A stretch of DNA of 64,000 bases from Siphonodentalium dalli (lineage: Eukaryota > Mollusca > Scaphopoda > Gadilida > Siphonodentaliidae). Positions 55,205 to 64,000 of the stretch are shown one piece after another; the stretch's first letter is position 1, and each line of letters opens with the position of its first letter. The DNA lies in contig CP136064.1 in assembly GCA_032622095.1 (NCBI GenBank), forward strand, positions 172,372,310 through 172,436,309, in the 5' to 3' direction. The translations under genes and the position numbers were made by a program. The notes below the pieces were generated by a model. That model was not told where the DNA came from. It was given only the letters and a program-made list of their open reading frames with translations, and did not search any database.

Positions 55205-58200
55205 CTGAAAGAAGATGAAAAAAATTGTTAAGCCGGGTATTTAGTGATTTGTTTACAGAAGATATTTGTGCAATGCAATGCAGCTTGTAGGGCCAAACAA
55301 ATAAATGCAATCACACCAATCTAAAATGTTTTGATTTTGATGAATAGACATAGACAGCAACTTTTGGTTAGACATCTACTGTTAAACATGGTGGTATGTA
55401 TATCCCTTCTCCACAAATCGATAATGAACACTTAGCGTCTGTAACTTCCATCTAGTGATCTTTATCTGGTCTGGTAGTAGATCATGCCATGAATCTCTAC
55501 TCTGAGCCACAGAGATCAAATTCCACAAGTTCAAAACCTGGGAACTTCTTGATGCTCTGGCAGGGAATTTTGTGGCATTGAATAATTGATGCAGGTAATA
55601 TATTTCTTACTAGATCTGACTAGATTAAAGTTTAGCAAGGGAAGCCTAACTCTCTTAGTATAGCGAAGATCAGTATAAATTGTTGTAAGTTGCTTGTTAT
55701 GTATGATAACTTAGGTAATGACAATGAGCAACTTTAAACAATGAACTATAACAGAATTGTGAACAAAACATGAATTAGAACGAGAATATAAATATAATAT
55801 CAACATTGATCAGGAGTGCAGAATTAATACCATGCCTCAGGTCTGAAATTCATTCCGCAATCAATTAACAAGAGGTTACAAATAAGAGATTAAAAACTTC
55901 ATCTTTCAAATAAGTCCTGGACTCAGATTATCTGCCATGACAGATATTAAGCAATATAGAATATCATCTATACATCTATCTATAGGGAAGAAAGTCATTG
56001 TCAGTGTGAACAAAAAAGGCATGGAATTAATAATAACCCGCTTGATCTATTTTCATTGAACCCACTTATTTAAATAAACGATCAATATTAATCAAGGCTA
56101 TCAAAAAGGTCTGTGTTCTCATTTAATTTTTCCAACAAATTTTGATTACAAGTAGTCTTTTTAATTTTCTTAGACCAGAACTCGTATCCTAGTTATGAAA
56201 TCTTGAATGCTGTTACTGCGTTACATGTAATTCAACCGAGCACGCCATTTGTTGCACATTCTGGTTTCATACAAACATTGGCATTAAGATTTGAGTTGTT
56301 AGAGATATCTTTCAAATATGGAGTCATTACAGCACATAATACATGTTTGAACCGAGACGTGCCACCTCGATGAAAATATTGTGATATCTAGAATTCACTA
56401 TCAATTTTTATATAAATACATGTATTCTTTTCGATGATTTAGAGGGACACTAACAATTAATTTGATAAAAAAAATGACTTTGTTTGCAGATTGAAATGTT
56501 AAGACTAGTTATGTGTCATGTGTGTGACTAGATGCAAATTTTTTAATTTACAAAGCTTCTGATATTGGAAAATTAGGTTTTATTAATTAATAATATATGC
56601 TGTTACAACTGAATCATGAATACATCTGTAACAATTTTAGTTACCTGAAAAATAAACTGGTCAATTGAAGCAAAGAAGCTGAGAATAAGAAGCAGCTGTG
56701 ATAGTTTAAAACGCAGCAGTAGCAGTTTTGTGCAAGGATTGCTTTACCCTCCAAGTAACCCAGCAGCTTTACTAGTCTACTTACCTACAGTGCCTAGTGC
56801 AAAATATCAACCATACAGTTAGTGGTTATAGGGCATAATTAACTTATTTTCAAGAACATTCCCGGCATCAGAACAATCCAGACTACATTACCAGGATATG
56901 ATGAATGCTTTAAAAAAAAATGTTTTGTCAAAGAAGCCAATTCTGTTAACCCTTTGGTGGGTTGGTATCCCATATACAATGTCAGTCATGTGGGTGAATA
57001 TATTTTCAAAAATACTGAGTATATTTGATATTTATATTTTAAGTAATGTAGTAATAATTTAATTATTCTGAATATCCGATCATCTAGTGGTACCATATAC
57101 ATGCAATTAAACAACTCTTGTGTTTGTGGCGAGTATGCCATGCAGCGCTATTTAAATGAGATATGATGAACCTATGCTATTGAAACCAACTCGCTGAAAA
57201 ACCTGTGAACTTTCAAGACTAAAATTTGCAATGGCAAATGATAGCACTTTGCAAAGAGACCTCAGTTTTAATTTTCAATTTATTGGGTACATAAGCTAAG
57301 CCAGTGGGTTATTCTGTTTGAAAAATTATTTACACAACCGAAAATTCCATAACAACATTAACTTGTTGTCGATGATAACTGACTTCTGATCTTGATTCAA
57401 ATAATCGCCAAGCGCCATGTTAAGTCATACCTCAAGTGTGCATAAGGGAGTCACACCTCAAGTGTGGTGAGAAAGAAGCAAGTACAACAAGTAATTGGAT
57501 AAGATGGGCATACGGAAATAAAATAAATCAGAGGCTGTCATCCAACTTTAAAATATATCTGTATATGGGGAAACTACATGTAGGTATCTTTCTATCATTA
57601 TTTCCAAAGAGTATTAGGAATAACATTAATGTTATGGATTTGTTTTTCAAATAATTATGTCCCACTAATAAAATTTTCCATGATATTGTCTGAAATCTCA
57701 TGGTGAATAACAATCATCAGATGAGATCCAAACTCTGTTTGTTAATGTGTAGTACATGTATGTTACCAATCTATTATTTCCTTCTCATATTTGAGAAGAT
57801 GAAAATGAGAGTTTGTAATTGTAAATTTAAAGATATGATGCTAAGAAGATAGTGATTTTGGGATACTATGGAATTGACCAAGAGAACATGTGACCTGTGA
57901 AACAGGTAGTCTTCATCATGTGTATGCCTTTAAAAGGTCCAAGTTTGTATCTCAAATAAATTTTAATGAGGTCTGCATTGGTGTCTCAAACTATATTCAA
58001 AGAGGTCTCAATGGGAACATTTTCTGACTCATATTTGGTGCATGAAAGTACTTGTGAGATGTGACAATTGTAGAAGTCTAAAAATAAATAGAATGAGATG
58101 AATATGAACTAAAAGGGAAGTTTGTTACTCACTAAGGGATCTAACTCTAAATGAGGGAAACTTATGAGAAATGGACAAATGAAGCACAAAAATGAAAAAA

Positions 58201-58471
58201 AATAATATAGTCATAGATCATATATATTATTGGTCCCTATGGAAATCTGAATGAGTGAGAACAGAATTCATAATTCAGGGGGACAGTCTCAAATAAATGG
58301 GCATCAGATGGTTTAGGATTATACAACAACCTAGAAGCGAATGACCCCTTTACCTGTTTTTGATGAAGTGTCCTAGAAAAACAAGCAAATCACCTATTTA
58401 TCTTGCACAAAAGATCAATAATAAAGATGCTGCATCTGTTCCCTGAACTTTTTGAATAGATTCAAGGGTTT
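55205..58471. other. Probable myosin intron, first part
   Basis: AT-rich sequence with no supportable exon or strong repeat. It would belong to the intron between 61106 and 55204 if the terminal exon is correct. Confidence 0.45.
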
Positions 58472-58750
58472 AACCCTGTAATGACTGGAGCTTCCTGAAT
58501 TTTGGCAAAAAACATGCGCCAATGTATTGTCTTATATATGCGAGTTGCCCATAGGGCGCCTCACATATATAACAGAATGCATTGACCAAACAATATTTAC
58601 AATATTTTTCTTGATATTGTAAGCCAGTGCATTCTCTTATATTTGCCAGGCTCCCTATGGGAGACTTGCATATATAAAGGAATGCACTGGCATATGATAT
58701 TTAATGCTGGATCAGCGCAGCTCATGTCATGAAAGGGTTTGAAATATTAA
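58472..58750. mobile_element. Compound two-hairpin element, copy 1
   Basis: The ends are imperfect inverted repeats (AACCCTGTAATGACTGGAGC and the complement of AACCCTTTCATGACATGAGC). Inside are two separate hairpins with the same arm, (G)CCA(A/G)TGCATTCTCTTATAT: 58517..58587 and 58623..58692, both with a CCCTATGGG-like tip. Confidence 0.75.
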
Positions 58751-58930
58751 TTGTAAGATGGATAAACCATTCTACAGGAGTTTGTAGCACTAGAAAATAA
58801 TTGTTTTCTCCAATTATTTTCTATGAATTACGACAGAAAATGTGGCTATTTTTTAGAACATTATAACATTTTAGATATAAGTGCTATCATATCAAACAAT
58901 TTTAGGTGAAATTTGAGCAACACCATTGCT

Positions 58931-59066
58931 CGTATTCACCAACTGGGTTTATACAGGGTGAGGTTTTTAATTTGGATGACTGTATGTGTAGCGAAGGTAC
59001 CTTGTGCATTCAGTCACTTCCAAATAAACTACCCGGTTTATAAAATAAACCCAGTTGGGGAATATG
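58931..59066. repeat. Imperfect 136-bp palindrome centred on GGTACC
   Basis: ATTCACCAACTGGGTTTAT on the left pairs with ATAAACCCAGTTGGGGAAT on the right. The centre is GAAGGTACCTT. It may be a separate small MITE. Confidence 0.7.
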
Positions 59067-59814
59067 ACCCCTGATGTCTCTCTTGTGAGTTTTGGTAATG
59101 GTAACAATATTTGAAACATGCCATGAAAAGGAGTTTCATTGAATTTCGTTGTCGTCGTCATTGGGATTACTGCCGGGAACAGATAGAGCATCTTTATATA
59201 TATAAGGATGAAATACAGAAAATAAATGAATCAGATCTGGGGTCCGATTCAGTGTCCACACCTAATCACACAGATGATATCAACATTGAATCGAATTTCA
59301 AATATTCGCAGAGCCCTACAAATCTGATCCTCAACACAAAATATTAAAAGGACATAAAATTGTCAAGCCTGTAATTGCTCGCTTTGTTGATTTTCCTGAT
59401 ACAGTAAAAATAAAGTATGTACCTCACTTCTGTGTGGAAATTTGAAAAGAGTTAATATTTTTTTATAACATTGGAAAGTCTTTTCATAAGTATTTCATGT
59501 ACATATCACCCTACACTGATCGGAAGAATGTAACAAAAGCGAACAATTACTAGAATTAATTTGAAGCATGAATATTCCACGAGGCTTTATTTCACTTTAG
59601 CACAAGTACCTTAAGTATATTAAGCTGAACACTAGATTATAGCATGCAGAAAACTCATATCCTAATTAAATAATATCACCAAATGTAAGTATGAACACAA
59701 TGGAACTTTACAGATGAAAACTGCCCTGTAATGGTAATCTGTTAGCTTCTATCTATGATGAGGTCATTGAGATGTTTAATATAAGCTTTAGGTAATTTTT
59801 TATCAAATTTTAAC

Positions 59815-60067
59815 ACTTCCATGACTGGAGCTTCCTGAAATTATTTTGAAAACACTGTGCCATTGCATTCTCTTATATATGCTCCCACAGGGAGCCTCGC
59901 ATATATAAGAGAATACATTGGCCTAATAATATTTACCTTGATCTTGTAAGCCAGTGCATTCTCTTACATATGTGAGGTTCTCTATGGGAGACTTGCATAA
60001 AAAAGATAATGCATTGGCACAGGATCTTTAATGCTACATCATCGCAGCTCCCGTCATGAAAGGGTTA
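59815..60067. mobile_element. Compound two-hairpin element, copy 2
   Basis: Same plan as copy 1: outer ATGACTGGAGCTTCCTGAA and the complement of TAACCCTTTCATGACGGGAG. Hairpins at 59858..59922 and 59949..60019. Confidence 0.75.
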
Positions 60068-61080
60068 ATGTAAAAAAATGATTTTCACTGCACTGCTCAA
60101 ATAGATACCAGAATTCGTGCACCAGCATAAGACGACAACTTTTTCGCAATTAATGATATCCTGTTGTTGTTGCAATTACACAATTGAAATAATAAAATTA
60201 AAAAGTTCTGAAAATATTATAGACAGACTGTTCTGATTTCCTTCGAGCATCTGGCACTTTTTGAAAAATGAAGAAAATTAATATTTTACAGAATAATAAA
60301 TTTTGAATGCCCTCTATAAATCCTGGCTGACTACAATTGAATCACATCAGCCAGTTATTCACTATTATGAACCAGGTAGCTAACACCCATTATCTATTTT
60401 ACATCCATAATATCTGTGAGCACCTCTTAAGTTAGGAAGACATTTTTCTCTGGATCAACGTTATATAGCCAGAGAAAACAACATTTGCAAGCGAACACTA
60501 AACATTTAATACTAATCTAGACGAATCAAAGCATAGCATCTACTCTCGAGATCCAAATAAAAGCAGGATGTGGATTTAAAAGTAGGTGGTGGAAAATATC
60601 CAAAACTCAAGTAAAAATAGGGGAAGAAAAACCGATGGCTATTATCAAACATTCTGCACAAAATAATTGAAAATAATAAGCCAAAAAATTAAATTAAATG
60701 GAAGTGGTTCCCCATTTGTATGGTCAATGCTATCAGAAAACCCTGCACATGACACTAATTCAGAATTGTGTATTTATGTATGTAGGTAATTTCCCAGCGG
60801 AAAAAATGAGACTGAATCACCATGCTAAGATGTCAACTTTTTCAATACAGAACCGGGTGTTTGTGTTCACTGTAGTATATGTTCAGGATTAAACTTGAAT
60901 ATTTATATTTTTCTTTTATTCCTTTAGAGTTGGTTTTCTGGCAACCAATAGAAATTAATATATAATTAATATTAAGGGTCTGAATAAGCACCATGGGTGA
61001 CTATTTTTACACAATGATAAACATTTATTTGGATACCGAGAGTAGCCGATTGTTTAATTAAAATATGGCATGAAATTTTC
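60068..61080. other. Probable myosin intron, no exon seen
   Basis: AT-rich. A 64-codon plus-strand frame (60698..60892) is not recognised. Confidence 0.45.
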
Positions 61081-61105
61081 TTAAAGCTTGATTAGGTTTT
61101 CATAC

Positions 61106-61246
61106 CTGGGACATGGAGACTGATGTGCGATTCTTTGCCCGGAGCTTGGCCAGAGCATTCTCATTAGCATCAGCTCGTTCCTCGGCCTCTTCAAGCTCCA
61201 GTTGTACACTTCTGTATTTAGCCAAGTTGACGGCAGCAATCTCCTC
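61106..61246 (-). CDS. Myosin heavy chain exon, distal rod (47 codons)
   Basis: The minus strand reads EEIAAVNLAKYRSVQLELEE, then AEERADANENALAKLRAKNR and TSVSMSQ. This is the conserved end of the muscle myosin rod (EEIAA.NLAKYR, E.AEERAD.AE.AL.K.R). The acceptor CATCAACAG ends at 61247 and the donor GTATG starts at 61105. Both ends are phase 0, and it joins in frame with the exon ending at 63748. The ALAKLRAKNR region is the last heptad-bearing part before the non-helical tail. If the intron were retained, translation would stop within two codons (Val, stop). Myosin heavy chain forms thick filaments in muscle; this part assembles the coiled-coil rod. Confidence 0.92.
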
Positions 61247-61632
61247 CTGTTGATGTCAAGGAAGTTACACATCAAAAGACAACTAGGTGTGAGTTCCCCA
61301 ATGGGGCTAAGGATAGACTCCACATGTATACTCTGGCAACAAATGGCATAGTCATATTGAGGTATTTCTGTATTAAAAAAAACTCTAATTAAGAGACTGC
61401 ATGACCAATCTAACAAATGCAGCTACACAGGTTCCCATGCAGGGGTCTGCGCTGGCCCAAAAATAACGTTTTCCAAATAAAAAATTATATTTTATCGAAT
61501 TTTCTCAGGAGTTGCCAAATATGAGTCCGAGATGAAGTGTCTATGGTACACTGCTTCTTATGCTTTGACAATAGTTATCTCAAAAACTAGAAAAAAATTA
61601 TTCAGACTGAGACTTCCGTTGTCATAAAAGAA

Positions 61633-61849
61633 TACAGGAATGCCCTAAGTAATTGACTTCTTAATCACAGCAGAATTATGGGTAACTTTTCAGGATTTAG
61701 TCGGAAATATGGCTTGTTGCCATTCATCGAAAAGCTCTCACTGGGAGCTTTCCGATGAATGGCAACAAGCCATATTTCCGACTAAATCCTGAAAAGTTAC
61801 CCATAATTCTGCTGTGGTTAAGAAGTCAATTACTTAGGGCATTACTGTA
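61633..61849. mobile_element. Hairpin MITE, long form, copy 6
   Basis: The best preserved copy: 217 bp whose halves pair almost perfectly over ~105 bp, with TACAG(G/T)AATGCCCTAAGTAA ends and an ACTGGGAGC-like loop. Confidence 0.9.
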
Positions 61850-62293
61850 ACACCAATCACCCTATTGATATCAATGTAGGTGATAACTTCATTAGACTGT
61901 GTAATGCACTAAGTATCAGTGGCTTTCTTGACCGTGGTGGTATTGAGTGACCAGTTTTTGAATAACTTTCACTTCCTTGTGGACATTAAAACTTACTAGT
62001 TAATTGTTTTTGCAAATAAAAATAAATTTTGTCAAATTTGAGTTATTTTTGCATTTGGCAAATTTAGCAAGGGACAATGCAAACAAACTCTGTTCCCATG
62101 GTAGTTTAACCCTTTCTACACTAAATGAATTCTCCCACCCAGTTATAAAAGTATATATATTGGAATGGTCTCTATTCATTTGGAGGGGTGTTCAGGTAAT
62201 ATGAGCAGTTGACAGACGATAGAAATTGCAGAAGGAATACTATTCATTGACCTATCGTTTGTTAAACTTATTATCTGAACATTTCCTGAGAGA

Positions 62294-62520
62294 TACAGTA
62301 TGCCCTAAATAATCGACTCCTTAACCATAACAGAATTATGGGTAATTTTTCAGGATTTAATCGGCAATATGGCTTGTTGCCATTCAACGGAAAGCTCTCA
62401 CTGAGACCATTCTCACCGAGAGCTTTCCGATGAATGGCAACGTGCCATATTTCTGACTAAATCCTGAAAAATTACACATAATTCTGCTGTGGTTAAGGAG
62501 TTGATTATTTAGGGCATTAA
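62294..62520. mobile_element. Hairpin MITE, long form, copy 7
   Basis: TACAGTATGCCCTAAATAAT to ATTATTTAGGGCATTA, 227 bp. The loop is larger (CTGAGACCATTCTCACCGAG). Confidence 0.85.
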
Positions 62521-62949
62521 AGTAGTTACCCATCAATGAGTATTTAGTATAGAAAGGTTTAAAGATATATTCAGGACTACAGTTTAATTTTCATGAATCC
62601 TATTTTACTTCTTACTAAGATTCTAGTGCATGGAATTAACACGATTATAAGGAGAAGTGCTACCTCAAAGAAACTGTCTTGTGTGATATTGAATATTTCA
62701 ACAATTTATTTCAGATAGTTTTTATCTTTTAGAGGACAACAATAATTATATTGTAAATTTTTACATAATAAAATGTGATGTCAACTGGCCTAAATGACAT
62801 TATATTTTGGGATGTTTTTATCGTTCTTAATGCACCGTAGTTGATACAAGATTTGTAAATGGATATGTGTTTTTGCTCTAAAACATCTGTAAATCATCAG
62901 AACAAGGCCATCTTAGAACAAGGCATGGCAAAATACGCCTGTGGTAATT

Positions 62950-63250
62950 TCAACAATGGGCCAATACTCAGTTGAAAAATGCCAGGCAGAACCCAAATTG
63001 GAACTTGACCTGTATTTTGGGCTAGTAAACTCACAAACCAAAGTTCATCCCATTCATTTCAGACTTACTAAACTTATCATCCGAAAACGAAAATTAAGTG
63101 CAAATTCCAACAAAAAGGGCCATAATTCTTGTAAAAATTGGCGGCCGGAACCCAAATTCAAACTTGACCTGTATTTTGTGCTAGAAAATCACATATCATA
63201 TTTCAGTCCAATCAGTTCAGACTTACTAAAGTCATCATCCAGAAAAAAAA
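62950..63250. repeat. Two diverged copies, 159-bp period
   Basis: ACCCAAATT(G/C)(G/A)AACTTGACCTGTATTT occurs at 62991 and 63150. CAGACTTACTAAA and ATCATCC(G/A) follow in both. Confidence 0.8.
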
Positions 63251-63747
63251 AGCGAACAGATGGCAAGACCAATAACATAATATATCTTTTCTTCAAGAGG
63301 GTGTATCATAATTATACAAAAGCAACAAACCATTTTGCTCTAAACTGCACTTCGGATTCCCACATCATGAATATTAATTAGTTTGCTTGACCTCATAAAT
63401 GTCAGGGCGACATCAAAGTAAAGTTAAGAAACAAACTTTGAAAATGACAGATTTCCCAACCAAAACAGACCAAAAGGCAAATTTTGTGCGATGGATAAAT
63501 AATATATGTAATAAATGCTATCGCTTAAATTGTTTATATTCGCTTGTGAATATGGCATCAATTGGACTAGGCGAACATCGCCCAATATATGCTCAAATCC
63601 CCCTAATGGTCAGAAACAGTTTAAGCAATGGCACTTAGCAACATATCCTATATATACTAGCTGTGATATTTAAAAAATATATTTCTGGTATGGTAACATT
63701 TTTTCTTTGTAGAAACGCCATAAGTACAATCTCAGAAATACACTTAC

Positions 63748-63948
63748 GGCCTCCTCGACTTGGCGTTTGTATGTCTTTAGTTTTCCATTCATCATATCCA
63801 GCGTCTGTTGGCAGCGCTCGAAGTTCTTCTTGTCCTCCTCACTCTGCAGGGTGACATCTTTGAGACGGCGATCTGCCTTGCGCATGTTCTTCTGAGTCTC
63901 AGCATGTCTCTTCTGCTCAGCATCAAGCTCAATCTCCAGATCTCTCAC
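63748..63948 (-). CDS. Myosin heavy chain exon, distal rod (67 codons)
   Basis: The minus strand starts after the TTATTAG acceptor with GTG AGA GAT and reads VRDLEIELDAEQKRHAETQK, NMRKADRRLKDVTLQSEEDK and on to KLKTYKRQVEEA, then the GTAAGTG donor. This is the strongly conserved myosin rod segment (RELE.ELD.EQ+R..+..K..RK.ERR.KEL..Q.EEDKKN). Phase 0 at both ends, 201 bp. It lies directly upstream, in the gene, of the exon at 61106..61246. Heptad repeats run throughout. The muscle class (MYH-type, as Mhc of flies) is inferred from the segment; a non-muscle copy is less likely. Confidence 0.93.
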
Positions 63949-63986
63949 CTAATAAGATCAAATGGTGTGTCAATAAAAGTATAAAG
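63949..63986 (-). other. Myosin intron continuing beyond the window
   Basis: The acceptor side of the intron before the exon at 63948; the upstream exon lies outside the window. Confidence 0.8.
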
Positions 63987-64000
63987 TACAGTAATGCCCT
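63987..64000. mobile_element. Hairpin MITE, copy 8, cut by the window end
   Basis: TACAGTAATGCCCT, the family's first 14 bases, at the last position of the window. Confidence 0.6.

Larger units (their letters stand above)
61247..63747 (-). other. Myosin intron, 2,501 bp, holding two hairpin MITEs
   Basis: Bounded by the GTAAGT donor at 63747 and CAG acceptor at 61247. Besides the MITEs (61633, 62294) it holds a two-copy repeat of 159-bp period (62950..63250). Confidence 0.85.

Noticed and set aside
59111-59347. 78-codon plus-strand frame as a gene
   Set aside because: It overlaps the likely myosin intron on the other strand, has no motif and starts beside a palindromic repeat.

Overview
This window is animal nuclear DNA, most likely from a lophotrochozoan marine invertebrate such as a mollusc; the clade is inferred from repeat style and is not proven. 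The only conventional host gene I can support is the 3' end of a muscle-type myosin heavy chain gene on the minus strand at the right edge. Two phase-0 coiled-coil exons (63748..63948 and 61106..61246) are clear. A terminal exon with 3' UTR and poly(A) signal near 54970..55204 is likely. Almost everything else is mobile or repetitive DNA.

Layout. From 1 to 25.8 kb there is a mosaic built on a ~1.42-kb tandem repeat unit. Three units lie in direct order (1100..5542, 11322..12740, 12741..13905), with inverted or broken copies at 19.4, 22.1-23.5 and 25.2-25.8 kb. A pair of ~1.1-kb inverted arms (1..1099 and 20446..21545) brackets about 19 kb of this. Two young LTR retrotransposons sit in the array: a BEL/Pao-type element on the minus strand (1382..4175, TSD ATAAT) that keeps only gag, and a Ty3/gypsy-type element on the plus strand (5543..11317, TSD AGAA) with LTRs that look identical. 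The second keeps gag, a textbook -1 frameshift signal and protease, but its reverse transcriptase, RNase H and integrase core are gone, so protease runs in frame into the integrase C-terminal domain.

From 23.5 to 29.4 kb there is a broken MULE-type transposase remnant and several dispersed or tandem repeats. From 29.4 to 33.5 kb a foldback element holds a decayed LINE flanked by ~80-bp direct repeats. From 33.7 to 37.6 kb there is a four-level nest: a minus-strand LINE endonuclease remnant is split by an element with ~82-bp terminal inverted repeats. That element contains a plus-strand LINE with an intact reverse transcriptase, and the LINE is itself split by a 1,019-bp insertion (TSD AGTGA) that begins with a 111-nt hairpin. 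Further LINE and MULE/FLYWCH remnants follow at 40.7-42.7 and 44.7-45.1 kb.

From 46 kb to the end, hairpin MITEs dominate: eight members of one family with TACAGTAATGCCC ends (three in a short tandem array), a non-autonomous hAT element with an 8-bp TSD (53732..54624), and a compound two-hairpin element present twice in a myosin intron. No CRISPR array, bacterial gene, rRNA or convincing tRNA was seen. Positions and reading frames were worked out by eye; family names rest on recognised motifs, not database searches.
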